Assembly: GCA_024398125.1 (NCBI GenBank)
Contig: JAKSJO010000016.1
Location: 1-61,246 of the forward strand
Direction: 5' to 3'
Source: Bacteroidales bacterium
Lineage (GTDB): Bacteria > Bacteroidota > Bacteroidia > Bacteroidales > UBA932
Length of the DNA: 61,246 nt
Made by a program: the position numbers and the translations under genes. The stretch's first letter is position 1, and every line of letters starts with the position of its first letter. The notes under the pieces were generated by a model. It did not search any database. It had not been told where the DNA came from and saw only the letters and a list, made by a program, of their open reading frames with translations. This document shows, piece by piece, positions 53,078 through 60,655 of this stretch.

Positions 53078-53592
53078 AGGTTATCCGATGCGAATCTTGC
53101 AATAGTATCAATGTCAATCGTGCCGAAAAGGCAAATCAGCGTTCCGTCTTCGGGGTCGCAGAGAATGAAGTTCTGCAACTTGTCGCCCTTGTCGGATACC
53201 ACTCCGTAAATGGTCATCTTTTCTCCGTCATCCTTGAACTCCATGAGTGGATCCGTGTTCTTCAGTATCCTGTCAAGCTTCCTGTTGAACTTGTCCTTGA
53301 CGTTGTTGCTGCAATCGGAGTAGTCTACAATCGCAACCCTGCGTACGCCTCGGATAAGCTTGCGTGCTGCGCGGACATCCGGGTCGGGGTCTCCTGCCAT
53401 TGCTGTGAGGACGAGCGTCTTCACAGCGCTCATCGCGATTCCTCCGAACTGAACAACTTCGAATTCCAGATTCATTCTGTAATCTGAGACGAGATCCATG
53501 AGCTCGCTCTGGGTGACCGCGGCGCGTCTGTTCTGCGCAAATGCTGCAATGCTCAGCAGGGTCAAGGTGATGATAAGTGTCAGTTTTTTCAT
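53074..53592 (-). CDS. DUF4252 domain protein (first copy in operon)
   Basis: 172 residues from the ATG at 53592, with a signal peptide ending AAFAQ. It carries a DUF4252-like body with RVAIVDYSDCSNNVKDKF, LMEFKDDGEKMTIYGVV and LICLFGTIDID. An SD-like AGGTG lies just before the start. It is the first gene of the DUF4252/ECF sigma/anti-sigma-like/DUF4252 unit and overlaps the sigma gene by four bases. Function is unknown; a periplasmic sensor or effector for the sigma system is inferred. Confidence 0.78.
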   Translation of the reverse strand: MKKLTLIITLTLLSIAAFAQNRRAAVTQSELMDLVSDYRMNLEFEVVQFGGIAMSAVKTLVLTAMAGDPDPDVRAARKLIRGVRRVAIVDYSDCSNNVKDKFNRKLDRILKNTDPLMEFKDDGEKMTIYGVVSDKGDKLQNFILCDPEDGTLICLFGTIDIDTIARFASDNL

Positions 53593-53648
53593 AGCACCTA
53601 TATGACGATTGCGAAAACCTATTGTTAACGCATTTTTTACGTTTTTTT

Positions 53649-53656
53649 TATTTTTG
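53649..53656 (+). promoter_or_regulatory. malQ promoter -7 box
   Basis: TATTTTTG on the plus strand, 19 bases before the ATG at 53676. A TTG lies at 53622-53624, rather far upstream. Confidence 0.45.
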
Positions 53657-53675
53657 TCGGAAATATACCAATAAT

Positions 53676-55727
53676 ATGACATTTTCTATAGAATATAAGA
53701 CTGTCTGGGGAGAGACTTTGGAGCTCGTGATGGGCCGCAAGCGCTATCCGATGAACTGGAACCCGGGAGATGTCTGGAGCGTCGACGTCCCTCGCTGCAC
53801 ACAGTCCATGGTGGACAGCTATGCCTATGAGGTGGTCAGTGGCGGCCGTACCGTCCGTCGTGAGTGGATGGTTCACCATGCCATTCTCCGCAAGGGGGTG
53901 ACTGAACTGCGTGACAGCTGGATCGACACCCCTGAGGATGCCAATCCTTTCCTCCAGCGCCATTCGTGCCGCAAGTTCGATGTCAAGGGCTGGCGTGGAG
54001 CCGGTACAGCGGTTCCTGTGTTCTCGCTTCGTAGCGAGAAAGGCTTCGGCGTCGGCGAGTTCGAGGACCTTAAGCTCCTTGTCGACTGGGCCGAGAAGAC
54101 AGGCCAGAGCATAATCCAGCTGCTTCCTATCAACGATACGACCATGAGCGGAACCTGGATGGATTCATATCCATACAATGCTAACTCTTCTTTCGCTCTC
54201 CATCCTCAGTTCCTCCGTCTTACGGATTTGGGTATAAAGGAGGACGCTTCATACAAGAAGACCCGCGCGGAACTCAATGCCCAGCCGAAGCTTGACTATG
54301 TTGCTGTCAACGATGCGAAGAATGCCTTGACACGCGCACACTATGCTGCCGCCGGCAAGGCTGATCTTGAGAGCGAGGAGTACAGACAGTTCTTTGCGGA
54401 AAACAAGTCCTGGCTACTCCCGTATGCTGTCTACTGCGCTCTTCGCGATGAGTACGGCAATGTGGATTTCGCGAGCTGGGGCGAGTATGCCCGTTATACA
54501 TCAAAGAAGGCGCATGAGTACTATGCTGCGCACAAGGATGAGGTCGAGTATCATTTCTATATACAGTATCACCTGGACCGCCAGCTGAAGGGCGTGGTTG
54601 ATTATGCCCACAAGAAGGGCGTCTATTTCAAGGGAGACCTTCCTATCGGTGTCAGCCGTACCAGTGCCGATGCATGGTGCAATCCGAAGCTCTTCAATAT
54701 GGATTCCCAGGCAGGAGCACCGCCTGATCCGTTCTCCGAGGATGGCCAGAACTGGGGATTCCCTACCTATAATTGGGATGTGATGGCGAAGGATGGCTAT
54801 GCGTGGTGGAAGGCCCGTCTCGGTAAGATGGCCGAGTATTTCGACCTGTTCCGTATCGACCATCTCCTTGGATTCTTCCGCATCTGGGAGATTCCTGTAC
54901 CGGAGAAGAGTGGCATGAAGGGCCATTTCAGTCCTGCACTGCCGTACAGCAGCGCCGACCTGGACCGTTTCGGACTTCCTGTGGCCGATGACCTGTTCCT
55001 GCCTGATCCTCGCGTAAAGGGCATGTGGCATCCCGGTATCGGTGCCAAGAAGAGCGAGGCCTACGATGCACTGACCGGCCAGCAGAAGCTGACATTTGAC
55101 TGGCTCTATGAGGATTTCTTCTACCATAGACATAATGAGTTCTGGAAGGAGAAGGCTATGAGCAAGCTTCCTGACCTTCTTGCCGCGACCGGCATGCTTG
55201 CCTGCGGTGAGGATCTGGGTATGATTCCGGCGTGCGTCCCTGAGGTTATGGATGACCTTAAGCTGCTTTCTCTCGAGATCCAGCGTATGCCTAAGGTGCT
55301 TGGCCAGACCTTCGCTGTACCTGCCGAGTATCCTTACCTTAGCGTATGTACCACTTCGACCCACGATATGAGCCCTTTGAGAATGTGGTGGGAAGAGGAG
55401 GACAGGGAACTGATCCAGAAGTATTATGAAGAGGTTCTTGAACTGGAGGGCGACGCTCCGGAGGCCGCTTCGACTGAGATTTGCGAGCAGATCATCGGGC
55501 AGCATCTGGCTTCTCCCGCTATGTTGACCGTGCTGCCGCTTCAGGACTGGCTTGCAATCGATGCCGAGCTCCGCGCCGAGGATCCGATGGGGGAGCGCAT
55601 CAACATTCCTGCGATTCCGCGGCATTACTGGCGCTACCGCATGCATCTCACCCTCGAGAAGCTGGTCTACGGCGCCGACACCTTCAACGCCAAGTTGAAA
55701 GACCTTATTGCCGAATCTGAGCGATAA
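53676..55727 (+). CDS. malQ: 4-alpha-glucanotransferase (amylomaltase, GH77)
   Basis: 683 residues from the ATG at 53676. A single N-terminal starch-binding-like module (about 1-90; FSIEYKTVWGETLEL) precedes the GH77 barrel. Key motifs are FSLRSEKGFGVGEFEDLK, LLPINDTT, the nucleophile Asp395 in LFRIDHLLGFFRIWEIP, the acid/base Glu512 in CGEDLGMIP, and TSTHDMSPLRMWW. It transfers alpha-1,4-glucan segments between chains in cytoplasmic maltodextrin/glycogen metabolism. Many Bacteroides homologues are near 890 residues with two N-terminal CBM20 modules; this one is shorter and seems to have only one. It is divergent from the DUF4252/sigma operon. Confidence 0.95.
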   Translation: MTFSIEYKTVWGETLELVMGRKRYPMNWNPGDVWSVDVPRCTQSMVDSYAYEVVSGGRTVRREWMVHHAILRKGVTELRDSWIDTPEDANPFLQRHSCRKFDVKGWRGAGTAVPVFSLRSEKGFGVGEFEDLKLLVDWAEKTGQSIIQLLPINDTTMSGTWMDSYPYNANSSFALHPQFLRLTDLGIKEDASYKKTRAELNAQPKLDYVAVNDAKNALTRAHYAAAGKADLESEEYRQFFAENKSWLLPYAVYCALRDEYGNVDFASWGEYARYTSKKAHEYYAAHKDEVEYHFYIQYHLDRQLKGVVDYAHKKGVYFKGDLPIGVSRTSADAWCNPKLFNMDSQAGAPPDPFSEDGQNWGFPTYNWDVMAKDGYAWWKARLGKMAEYFDLFRIDHLLGFFRIWEIPVPEKSGMKGHFSPALPYSSADLDRFGLPVADDLFLPDPRVKGMWHPGIGAKKSEAYDALTGQQKLTFDWLYEDFFYHRHNEFWKEKAMSKLPDLLAATGMLACGEDLGMIPACVPEVMDDLKLLSLEIQRMPKVLGQTFAVPAEYPYLSVCTTSTHDMSPLRMWWEEEDRELIQKYYEEVLELEGDAPEAASTEICEQIIGQHLASPAMLTVLPLQDWLAIDAELRAEDPMGERINIPAIPRHYWRYRMHLTLEKLVYGADTFNAKLKDLIAESER

Positions 55728-55732
55728 GCCCC

Positions 55733-55750
55733 GGGCGGGTCACGAGGTGT
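55733..55750 (+). repeat. GGGCGGGTCACGAGGTGT direct repeat, copy 1
   Basis: Matches 56023-56040 in 17 of 18 bases and begins the mosaic repeat region after malQ. GCACGGGCGGG at 55760-55770 is also the exact inverse of 56210-56220. Confidence 0.65.
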
Positions 55751-55783
55751 TTTGGCCTTGCACGGGCGGGGATTCTCTATGGA

Positions 55784-55865
55784 GGTGTCACAGATTCCGC
55801 CGTTTCCGTGTCATCTCCCACTCGATAGCGGGGCAAGTGACACGTTTTCGCGCGCTTTTGTGTAA
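55784..55865. repeat. GTGTCA element, copy 1
   Basis: 82 bases closely matching 55908-55990. A 43-base core (55807-55849) is identical in both copies. Each has GTGTCA/TGACAC arms about 24 bases apart enclosing CCC/GGG, plus an outer GGTGTCAC on the left and TGTGTAA on the right. No consistent reading frame spans the copies. Confidence 0.75.
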
Positions 55866-55907
55866 TCTCCCTTGGTTCGAGCCTCTTTTTGAGGGTTTTT
55901 CGAGCCA

Positions 55908-55990
55908 GGTGTCACGGATTCGGTCGTTTTCGTGTCATCTCCCACTCGATAGCGGGGCAAGTGACACGTTTTCCGCGCTTTTTTGTGTAA
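55908..55990. repeat. GTGTCA element, copy 2
   Basis: Second copy, 124 bases after the first (core 55931-55973). The spacer between copies has its own imperfect hairpin (GGTTCGA...TCGAGCC with CTC/GAG inside). Confidence 0.75.
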
Positions 55991-56022
55991 CCTAAGGCAT
56001 TCCCGGGCCCTTTGGCCGGTCA

Positions 56023-56216
56023 GGGCGGGTCGCGAGGTGTGGAGCGCCGGTCACGGATTGCTGCTCCACTTCGCTTTCGCAGGCTTGACGGCTAACTCCT
56101 CACTCTTAGCCGCTGCGCGCCTAACGTTCGTCAGACACACGCCGTCACGAGACGCCTGCTTACCGCTCGTTCCGCTTTACGCAATCCTCGATGGCGCTCC
56201 ACACCTCCGCCCGCCC
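56023..56216. repeat. Long nested inverted repeat (about 195 bp)
   Basis: Outer arms GGGCGGG (56023-56029) and CCCGCCC (56210-56216), then a perfect 15-base pair GAGGTGTGGAGCGCC (56034-56048) with its complement (56193-56207), then GGATTGC/GCAATCC (56055-56061 and 56181-56187). Inside are GCAGGC/GCCTGC (56079-56084 and 56154-56159), TGACGGC/GCCGTCA (56086-56092 and 56141-56147) and a GCTAA/TTAGC hairpin. It could fold as one extended structure in DNA or RNA. Confidence 0.75.
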
Positions 56217-56230
56217 GTGCAGGGCGAAGT

Positions 56231-56257
56231 GGATCAAGGGGTCTGACCCCTTGATCC
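56231..56257. repeat. REP-like perfect palindrome, copy 2
   Basis: Thirteen-base arms GGATCAAGGGGTC and GACCCCTTGATCC around one T. The GGGTCTGACC core is shared with 31782-31806 and resembles REP palindromes moved by RAYT (REP-associated tyrosine) transposases in many bacteria. No such transposase is in the window. Confidence 0.7.
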
Positions 56258-56290
56258 AGGTCTGTCCCCGTGATCCATTTAGACGGAAAA

Positions 56291-56314
56291 AGCGGCTGCT
56301 TCACAGCAGCCGCT
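56291..56314 (-). terminator. Terminator of the DUF5053 module
   Basis: AGCGGCTGCT/AGCAGCCGCT perfect ten-base stem, four-base loop, then TTTTCC on the minus strand. Confidence 0.7.
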
Positions 56315-56334
56315 CGTAGTTGGTCTTTGTTATA

Positions 56335-56541
56335 CTATATACTGTCTGCACAGTTACGTATTCTTTCAGACAAAGATAGAAGAGATTCTTTTAATTTCAA
56401 ACGCTCGGAATCTGTAATAGGGTCTATACCATCAAGTTTGTGGTATATCCACGATGATGATCTGTTAAAATAACTACGCGAGAACTGCCTCCATGATATG
56501 AACATCAAGATATCATTGAGTTCCTCCTTAATGCTTGCCAT
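56335..56541 (-). CDS. DUF5053 family small protein
   Basis: 68 residues from the ATG at 56541; an upstream in-frame ATG at 56595 is possible. It matches the DUF5053 pattern FISWRQFSRSYFNRSSSWIYHKLDG, a helix-turn-helix-like stretch, then an E-S-L-x-x-L-S-E-R-I-R-x-x-A-D tail. This family is common in Bacteroidetes accessory regions and mobile elements; the function is unknown, and DNA binding is a guess from the helical pattern. The gene is AT-rich compared with the surrounding genome and follows a 47-residue gene from the same promoter. Confidence 0.8.
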   Translation of the reverse strand: MASIKEELNDILMFISWRQFSRSYFNRSSSWIYHKLDGIDPITDSERLKLKESLLSLSERIRNCADSI

Positions 56542-56620
56542 GATGTTATTTTGATTAATTGTGTTGCTTAGTTTAAAGGTCTTTAGTGATCCCATCCCGG
56601 TAAGAATGGGACCACAATAA

Positions 56621-56764
56621 CTACTTTGGTAAATCTACCAAGTCGTCGAAGATTGCCTGTGCATACCAGACCAATTCATCATACCCGTTAGGGTATGCCT
56701 TTTGGACGTTCCTGATTGCTTCAATCAGTTCCATCTCTTCTTCGGATAGAATAACCTGTTTCAT
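56621..56764 (-). CDS. Small acidic protein of the DUF5053 module (47 aa)
   Basis: 47 residues from the ATG at 56764 (MKQVILSEEEMELIEAIRN...), fully helical by pattern and acidic. A longer reading back to 56857 would run through the promoter and operator, so the inner start is chosen. It lies 79 bases before the DUF5053 start and appears co-transcribed. I do not recognise a family, though similar short proteins accompany DUF5053 genes in other Bacteroidetes as far as I recall. Confidence 0.65.
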   Translation of the reverse strand: MKQVILSEEEMELIEAIRNVQKAYPNGYDELVWYAQAIFDDLVDLPK

Positions 56765-56802
56765 TATAACAAAGACCTTAACACCCTTATATGAGTGCGG
56801 AA

Positions 56803-56834
56803 CAAAGATAATACGAATATTCGTAATACCAAAA
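56803..56834 (-). promoter_or_regulatory. Promoter and operator of the DUF5053 module
   Basis: TTTTG (56834-56830), exactly 19 bases, then TATCTTTG (56810-56803) on the minus strand. A 14-base perfect palindrome, TACGAATATTCGTA (56812-56825), fills the spacer, and a further ATTCGTA half-site lies at 56834-56840. A repressor at the palindrome would block RNA polymerase. Confidence 0.75.
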
Positions 56835-56928
56835 TTCGTATTGGTTTTCCTATGCAATTTTTTGCACCATATTGGGGCAATGTCAGTTTCAGTAGTGTGA
56901 ACAAATGCTTGTGTCGCCCAGGAAGCAA

Positions 56929-57170
56929 TCAGAGCCTGTTCTTGACGGAGTCTCCTGCACCTGTGCCTTTGTGCTTGTTGTTTGCTGTATTGAAGTGATA
57001 AGACACTCTCAAAATGATGGCTGGGCTTTTATGGTCACATGTTTGAGTGATACTGAACTGTCCGAAATCCTTCTGTTCAGTACATCATAAGCAGACAGTT
57101 TGATTGTCAGCGCATCATCCTTCAGGAATGATTTCTGGGCGCTTAATTCAAGCAGATTCATATTGACGAG
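56929..57170 (-). pseudogene. C-terminal remnant of an outer-membrane beta-barrel (TonB-receptor-like) protein
   Basis: On the minus strand one frame reads LELSAQKSFLKDDALTIKLS then AYDVLNRR (about 57160-57060). After a frameshift near 57010-57040 a second frame reads VSYHFNTANNKHKGTGAGD then SVKNRL and a stop at 56929-56931. The pair matches the last barrel strands and conserved tail (KxKGTGAGxxxKNRL) of the large OMP_b-brl_3-type outer-membrane family. The other 700 or so residues are missing, so it is a decayed fragment. Confidence 0.7.
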
Positions 57171-57410
57171 GACCTCATGCAGAAGCGCCTGCGCTGTTCG
57201 CTGCATGACATCGAGAATATGCTGTCGCCATATTCCTACATCATTCATATCCATCGCGCTTTCCTTGTCAATATGAACTTCATAACCCAGGTTTCAGGTA
57301 ATGCCGCAGGGTATAAACTCCAGCTTTTCGGATCGGACAAAGTGCTTCCTGTCTCGAAAGCAAACGAGCCGGCATTCAGAGAGAGAGTGCTTGACAGACA
57401 AGAAAAATGA
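57150..57410 (+). pseudogene. LytTR DNA-binding domain remnant
   Basis: From about 57150 (or the ATG at 57177) to the stop at 57408-57410 the plus strand encodes the C-terminal half of a LytTR domain: KRLRCSLHDIENMLSPYSY, then IHRAFLVNMNFITQVSGNA, then LPVSKANEPAFRERVL. A full LytTR domain needs about 40 more residues upstream, but the frame is closed by a TAA at 57144-57146 and no receiver or membrane domain is visible. It abuts the beta-barrel remnant head to head, so the upstream part has been lost. Confidence 0.75.
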
Positions 57411-57434
57411 CGCAAGGGGTCAACCCTTGCGTCA
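57408..57434 (-). terminator. Terminator of the purine/peptidase operon
   Basis: TGACGCAAGGG/CCCTTGCGTCA perfect 11-base stem (57408-57418 and 57424-57434), then TTTTTCT on the minus strand, 70 bases after the peptidase stop. Confidence 0.75.
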
Positions 57435-57503
57435 CATGAATCTAATTCTTTCGTCAGTTGACTGTAACATCCAGCCAAGAGCGCGGCTATTTAACTCCGA
57501 AGG

Positions 57504-58613
57504 CTACAGTCCGAGCTTGGCGCGGATTTCCTTTGGAATGGCGTTCTTGTGGACCATGAAGCAGATGGTCTTCGCGCGGACGAAGCTTTCGCTCATGTTG
57601 AGGTAGCCGCCGGTGGAGTTGCTGTCCGGTCCCCAGGAGTTCTTGGTGATGTAGTAGATGGTGCCGTTCTGGTCCTTTACCATACCTGTCACATGCATGA
57701 TGTGGTCGTCGGTGGTGGTGAAGTTCTCGTAGCCGGCCTGGCGTACTGCCTGGTCAACCTTGATTTCCTCGCAAGGCTTCTTGAAGGTGAGAGCCTCTTC
57801 CATCGCCTTCTCAGTTGGGTTGATCGCGAGACCGCTCTTGTGGACGAATCCCTTCTCGCTGACGTCGCCGTCCCATGAGATGGTGTAGCCGGCAAGGAGA
57901 GCCTTGTCCATCACGTCCATCATCTCGTCGAGAGGAAGATTGTACATGCGCTCGTGCTCCCAGTTGTCAGGTACCTCTACATCGATTGCAGTGTAGAATG
58001 GCTTGTGCGAGAAGCTGGTGATCTCGACATAGTCATCGAGGTTGAGACCGAGGTTTTTCCAGAATGATTCTGCGGTATAGGTGCGGCCGTAGTAGTTGAA
58101 GCTGGCAGGCTTCTCGCCGAGATAGATGTCAAGTACGCTCTCGAGCATTTCGTAATACTCAGGGCTGCGCTTCTTTGCATCGACTGCTGTCTTTGCAAGA
58201 GAGCCTATATAGCGTCCGAGCTCGCCATGGTCGTGGTGGTCTGAGTCATATCCGATGCCGTTGTAGACCTCCTCGGGAAGGATTCCGCCGACCCTGATTG
58301 CGTTGAGGGCTGTGTGAGGAAGGCTGCCCGGGCTGAGGCTGCCCTGACCGCGGCGGAGATAGTAGTCGTTGAGCTGGTTGATATACTTCTGGCGTACGAC
58401 TGACATCTCGGAGAGGTCGTACTCGCCCTTGCCTGTGCGGAGAAGCTCGGACTCAAGGAATGATACGGTTCCGAAGCACCAGCAGGTTCCGGTGCGCGCC
58501 TGGTCTTTAACAGGCGTAGCCGCGTTGCGGACGATATCCGTAAAGCGATAGCCCTGGGCTGATGCGCTGAGAGCACACGCAGCCAGGGCTAAGGTCAATA
58601 GAGTTTTCTTCAT
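57504..58613 (-). CDS. Secreted C1-family cysteine peptidase (bleomycin hydrolase/PepC-like)
   Basis: 369 residues, signal peptide ending ALSASAQ. The papain-type triad is present: Cys44 in QARTGTCWCFGT, the histidine in DDHIMHVTGM, and the asparagine in ITKNSWGP. The order and the insert after the cysteine resemble the C1B (aminopeptidase C/bleomycin hydrolase) subfamily, but with a signal peptide, so it acts outside the cytoplasm. It lies one base after the NCS2 permease gene in a purine-salvage operon and is the last gene before a terminator. The link to purines is unclear. Confidence 0.9.
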   Translation of the reverse strand: MKKTLLTLALAACALSASAQGYRFTDIVRNAATPVKDQARTGTCWCFGTVSFLESELLRTGKGEYDLSEMSVVRQKYINQLNDYYLRRGQGSLSPGSLPHTALNAIRVGGILPEEVYNGIGYDSDHHDHGELGRYIGSLAKTAVDAKKRSPEYYEMLESVLDIYLGEKPASFNYYGRTYTAESFWKNLGLNLDDYVEITSFSHKPFYTAIDVEVPDNWEHERMYNLPLDEMMDVMDKALLAGYTISWDGDVSEKGFVHKSGLAINPTEKAMEEALTFKKPCEEIKVDQAVRQAGYENFTTTDDHIMHVTGMVKDQNGTIYYITKNSWGPDSNSTGGYLNMSESFVRAKTICFMVHKNAIPKEIRAKLGL

Positions 58614-58614
58614 G

Positions 58615-59913
58615 CTAGATGAAAATGTATTTCAGGATGAAAAGCACTGCAAGCACGTACATGGTAGGGTTGAGCTTCTTGTACTTGCCGCAGAGAAGGT
58701 TGATCACTACGTAAGAGATCATGCCGAGGAGGATACCGTCGCTGATGCTGTATGCAAGAGGCATCATGATGATGGTGATGAATGCAGGGATGCTCTCGCT
58801 GTAGTCATCGAAGTCGATCTTCATGATCGGGGTGATCATGAACAGACCTACGATGATGAGTGCTGGTGCTGTAGCTGCCGATGGGATGGCAAGGAACAGA
58901 GGAGCGAAGAACAGTGAGATTGCGAAGCAAACAGCAATGGTGAATGCGGTGAGACCGGTGCGGCCGCCCTGCATAACGCCTGACGATGACTCTACATAAG
59001 TGGTAGTGGTGCTGGTTCCGAAGCATGCACCTGCGATGGTAGCGATTGAATCCGCCATGAACATCTTGTTGAGACCCTCTACCTTGCCGTTCTCGTCAAC
59101 CATGTTGGCCTTGGTCGAAACGCCGATGACGGTTCCGATGGTGTCGAACATGTCGATGAAGAGGAAGGTGAGCACGACTACGAGCATGTCAAGGGTGAAG
59201 ATCTGGCTCAGCTCGAACTTGCAGAAGATAGGAGCAAGTGAAGGTGGGGTTGAAACCAGTCCGCCATAGTTGGTGATGCCCATAGGGATGCCGATGATGG
59301 TGGTTGCGAGAATGCCGATGAGGAGGGCGCCCTGGACCTTGAGGATAAGGAGCACGCTGGTGATCAGGATGCCGATGACGGCAAGAAGAGGTGCGCCTGA
59401 GGTGATGTCGCCGAGCACTACAAGGGTAGAGTCGTCGTTGGCGATGATGCCGGCATTCTGGAGACCGATGAACGCGATGAACAGGCCGATGCCGGCTCCG
59501 ATAGCGTTCTTGAGGGTCGCAGGAATCGCGTTGACGATGAGGTCACGGATGTTGGTGACGGTGAGGATTACGAAGATGATACCCTCGATGAGCACGGCTG
59601 TGAGCGCGAACTGCCAGCTGTAACCCATTCCGAAACATACGGTGAACACGAAGAACGCGTTCAGACCCATTCCAGGAGCAAGACCGAAAGGCTTCTTTGC
59701 GTAGAGAGCCATAACGAGTGTTCCGACCATCGCTGCGAGAGCGGTTGCGGTGAACACTGCGTTGGTGTCCATGCCGGTTGATGCGAGGTTGCCGAATATG
59801 CTTGGATTTACGGCAAGGATGTATGCCATCGTCAGGAAGGTAGTGATACCTGCGACGATCTCGGTGCGGACGTTATGGACGCCCTGCTTGAAACCGAAAA
59901 GTTTCTCTAACAT
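58615..59913 (-). CDS. NCS2-family purine permease (AzgA-like)
   Basis: 432 residues with about twelve membrane segments. The AzgA subgroup of nucleobase:cation symporters is indicated by EIVAGITTFLTMAYILAVNP at the start, PFGLAPGMGLNAFFVFTV near residue 75, IGLFIAFIGLQNAG, and TTTYVESSSGVMQGGRTGL near residue 305. It probably imports adenine, guanine or hypoxanthine across the inner membrane. The neighbouring adenine phosphoribosyltransferase and Tsx-like channel support this. Confidence 0.92.
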   Translation of the reverse strand: MLEKLFGFKQGVHNVRTEIVAGITTFLTMAYILAVNPSIFGNLASTGMDTNAVFTATALAAMVGTLVMALYAKKPFGLAPGMGLNAFFVFTVCFGMGYSWQFALTAVLIEGIIFVILTVTNIRDLIVNAIPATLKNAIGAGIGLFIAFIGLQNAGIIANDDSTLVVLGDITSGAPLLAVIGILITSVLLILKVQGALLIGILATTIIGIPMGITNYGGLVSTPPSLAPIFCKFELSQIFTLDMLVVVLTFLFIDMFDTIGTVIGVSTKANMVDENGKVEGLNKMFMADSIATIAGACFGTSTTTTYVESSSGVMQGGRTGLTAFTIAVCFAISLFFAPLFLAIPSAATAPALIIVGLFMITPIMKIDFDDYSESIPAFITIIMMPLAYSISDGILLGMISYVVINLLCGKYKKLNPTMYVLAVLFILKYIFI

Positions 59914-59926
59914 GGTTCAGGTTTGA

Positions 59927-60628
59927 TTAGAAGTTCCACTTGGTACCGATGCAAGGACGTACTGCGAAACCGTCGTAGCCTGCGAAGTTGTTTGAGAACT
60001 CGATCTCGCCGCCGATGTTGAGGTTGTCAACGCCGATGTGCTGGCCGATGTTGTACCAGAGCTGAGGCTCGGAAATCATGACACTGGTAGAACCCTCCCA
60101 CCAGAAATCGATGAAGCCTGAGAATCTGAGGCCGCTTACGCCAAGGAGGTTATCCATGCCCCATACTGCGGTGAACTGCATGGGAACGTCAGAGTTCATG
60201 CCGCGGATGTCCTTGTAGAGCACCTTGAGGTTAAGGGTGTTGCTGAAGTCGGCACTGTGGAGGAAGTAGTCGAGACCGCCGAGGAATGCGCTGTTGACAG
60301 CGAATCCGCCGTATCCTACAGGAAGTCCGAAGATTCCGAGACCGCCATTGTACTCTGCCTGGAGGCTGAGAGCTCCGAGCTTGCTGTCCTGCCAGAAGTT
60401 GAAGCAGCGTGCAATCTCCATGTAGGTTCCTGATGGGGTGTTCTTCTCGGCATAGTCATAATCAACGAAGAAGAATGTGTTACCCCAGTTGTCGCTCTTG
60501 AACATCTCGAGAGTGGTTGTGAAGTGTCCTCTGTCGAAATCGTAGAGGGTCTGGAGATTGGTCTGTGCCTTTGCTCCCTGAGCAAGGGCGAGCATTGCGA
60601 ATGCAATGGCAACGATGTACTTTTTCAT
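59927..60628 (-). CDS. DUF5020/Tsx-like outer-membrane nucleoside channel
   Basis: 233 residues, signal peptide ending GAKAQ. It is a beta-barrel protein with repeated aromatic amphipathic strands (LQTLYDFDRGHFTTTLEMF, NTFFFVDYDYAE, RFSGFIDFWWEG) and a C-terminal GTKWNF. This agrees with DUF5020, a Tsx-related nucleoside-channel family in Bacteroidetes. It lies between apt and the purine permease, so a role in letting nucleosides or bases through the outer membrane is likely. Confidence 0.85.
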   Translation of the reverse strand: MKKYIVAIAFAMLALAQGAKAQTNLQTLYDFDRGHFTTTLEMFKSDNWGNTFFFVDYDYAEKNTPSGTYMEIARCFNFWQDSKLGALSLQAEYNGGLGIFGLPVGYGGFAVNSAFLGGLDYFLHSADFSNTLNLKVLYKDIRGMNSDVPMQFTAVWGMDNLLGVSGLRFSGFIDFWWEGSTSVMISEPQLWYNIGQHIGVDNLNIGGEIEFSNNFAGYDGFAVRPCIGTKWNF

Positions 60629-60655
60629 AACTTTATCAGTTAATGGTTTAATGTT

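Noticed and set aside
55784-55990. Possible CRISPR array
   Set aside because: Only two repeat copies, each over 80 bases, with a hairpin-containing spacer and no cas genes.
55708-55995. A 95-codon open reading frame after malQ
   Set aside because: It crosses both GTGTCA elements in different frames, so the two repeat copies give unrelated peptides; the repeat is conserved as DNA and not as protein.
56335-57410. Possible prophage or conjugative element
   Set aside because: A DUF5053 gene and decayed fragments alone do not make one; there is no integrase, relaxase, capsid or mobilisation gene in the window.
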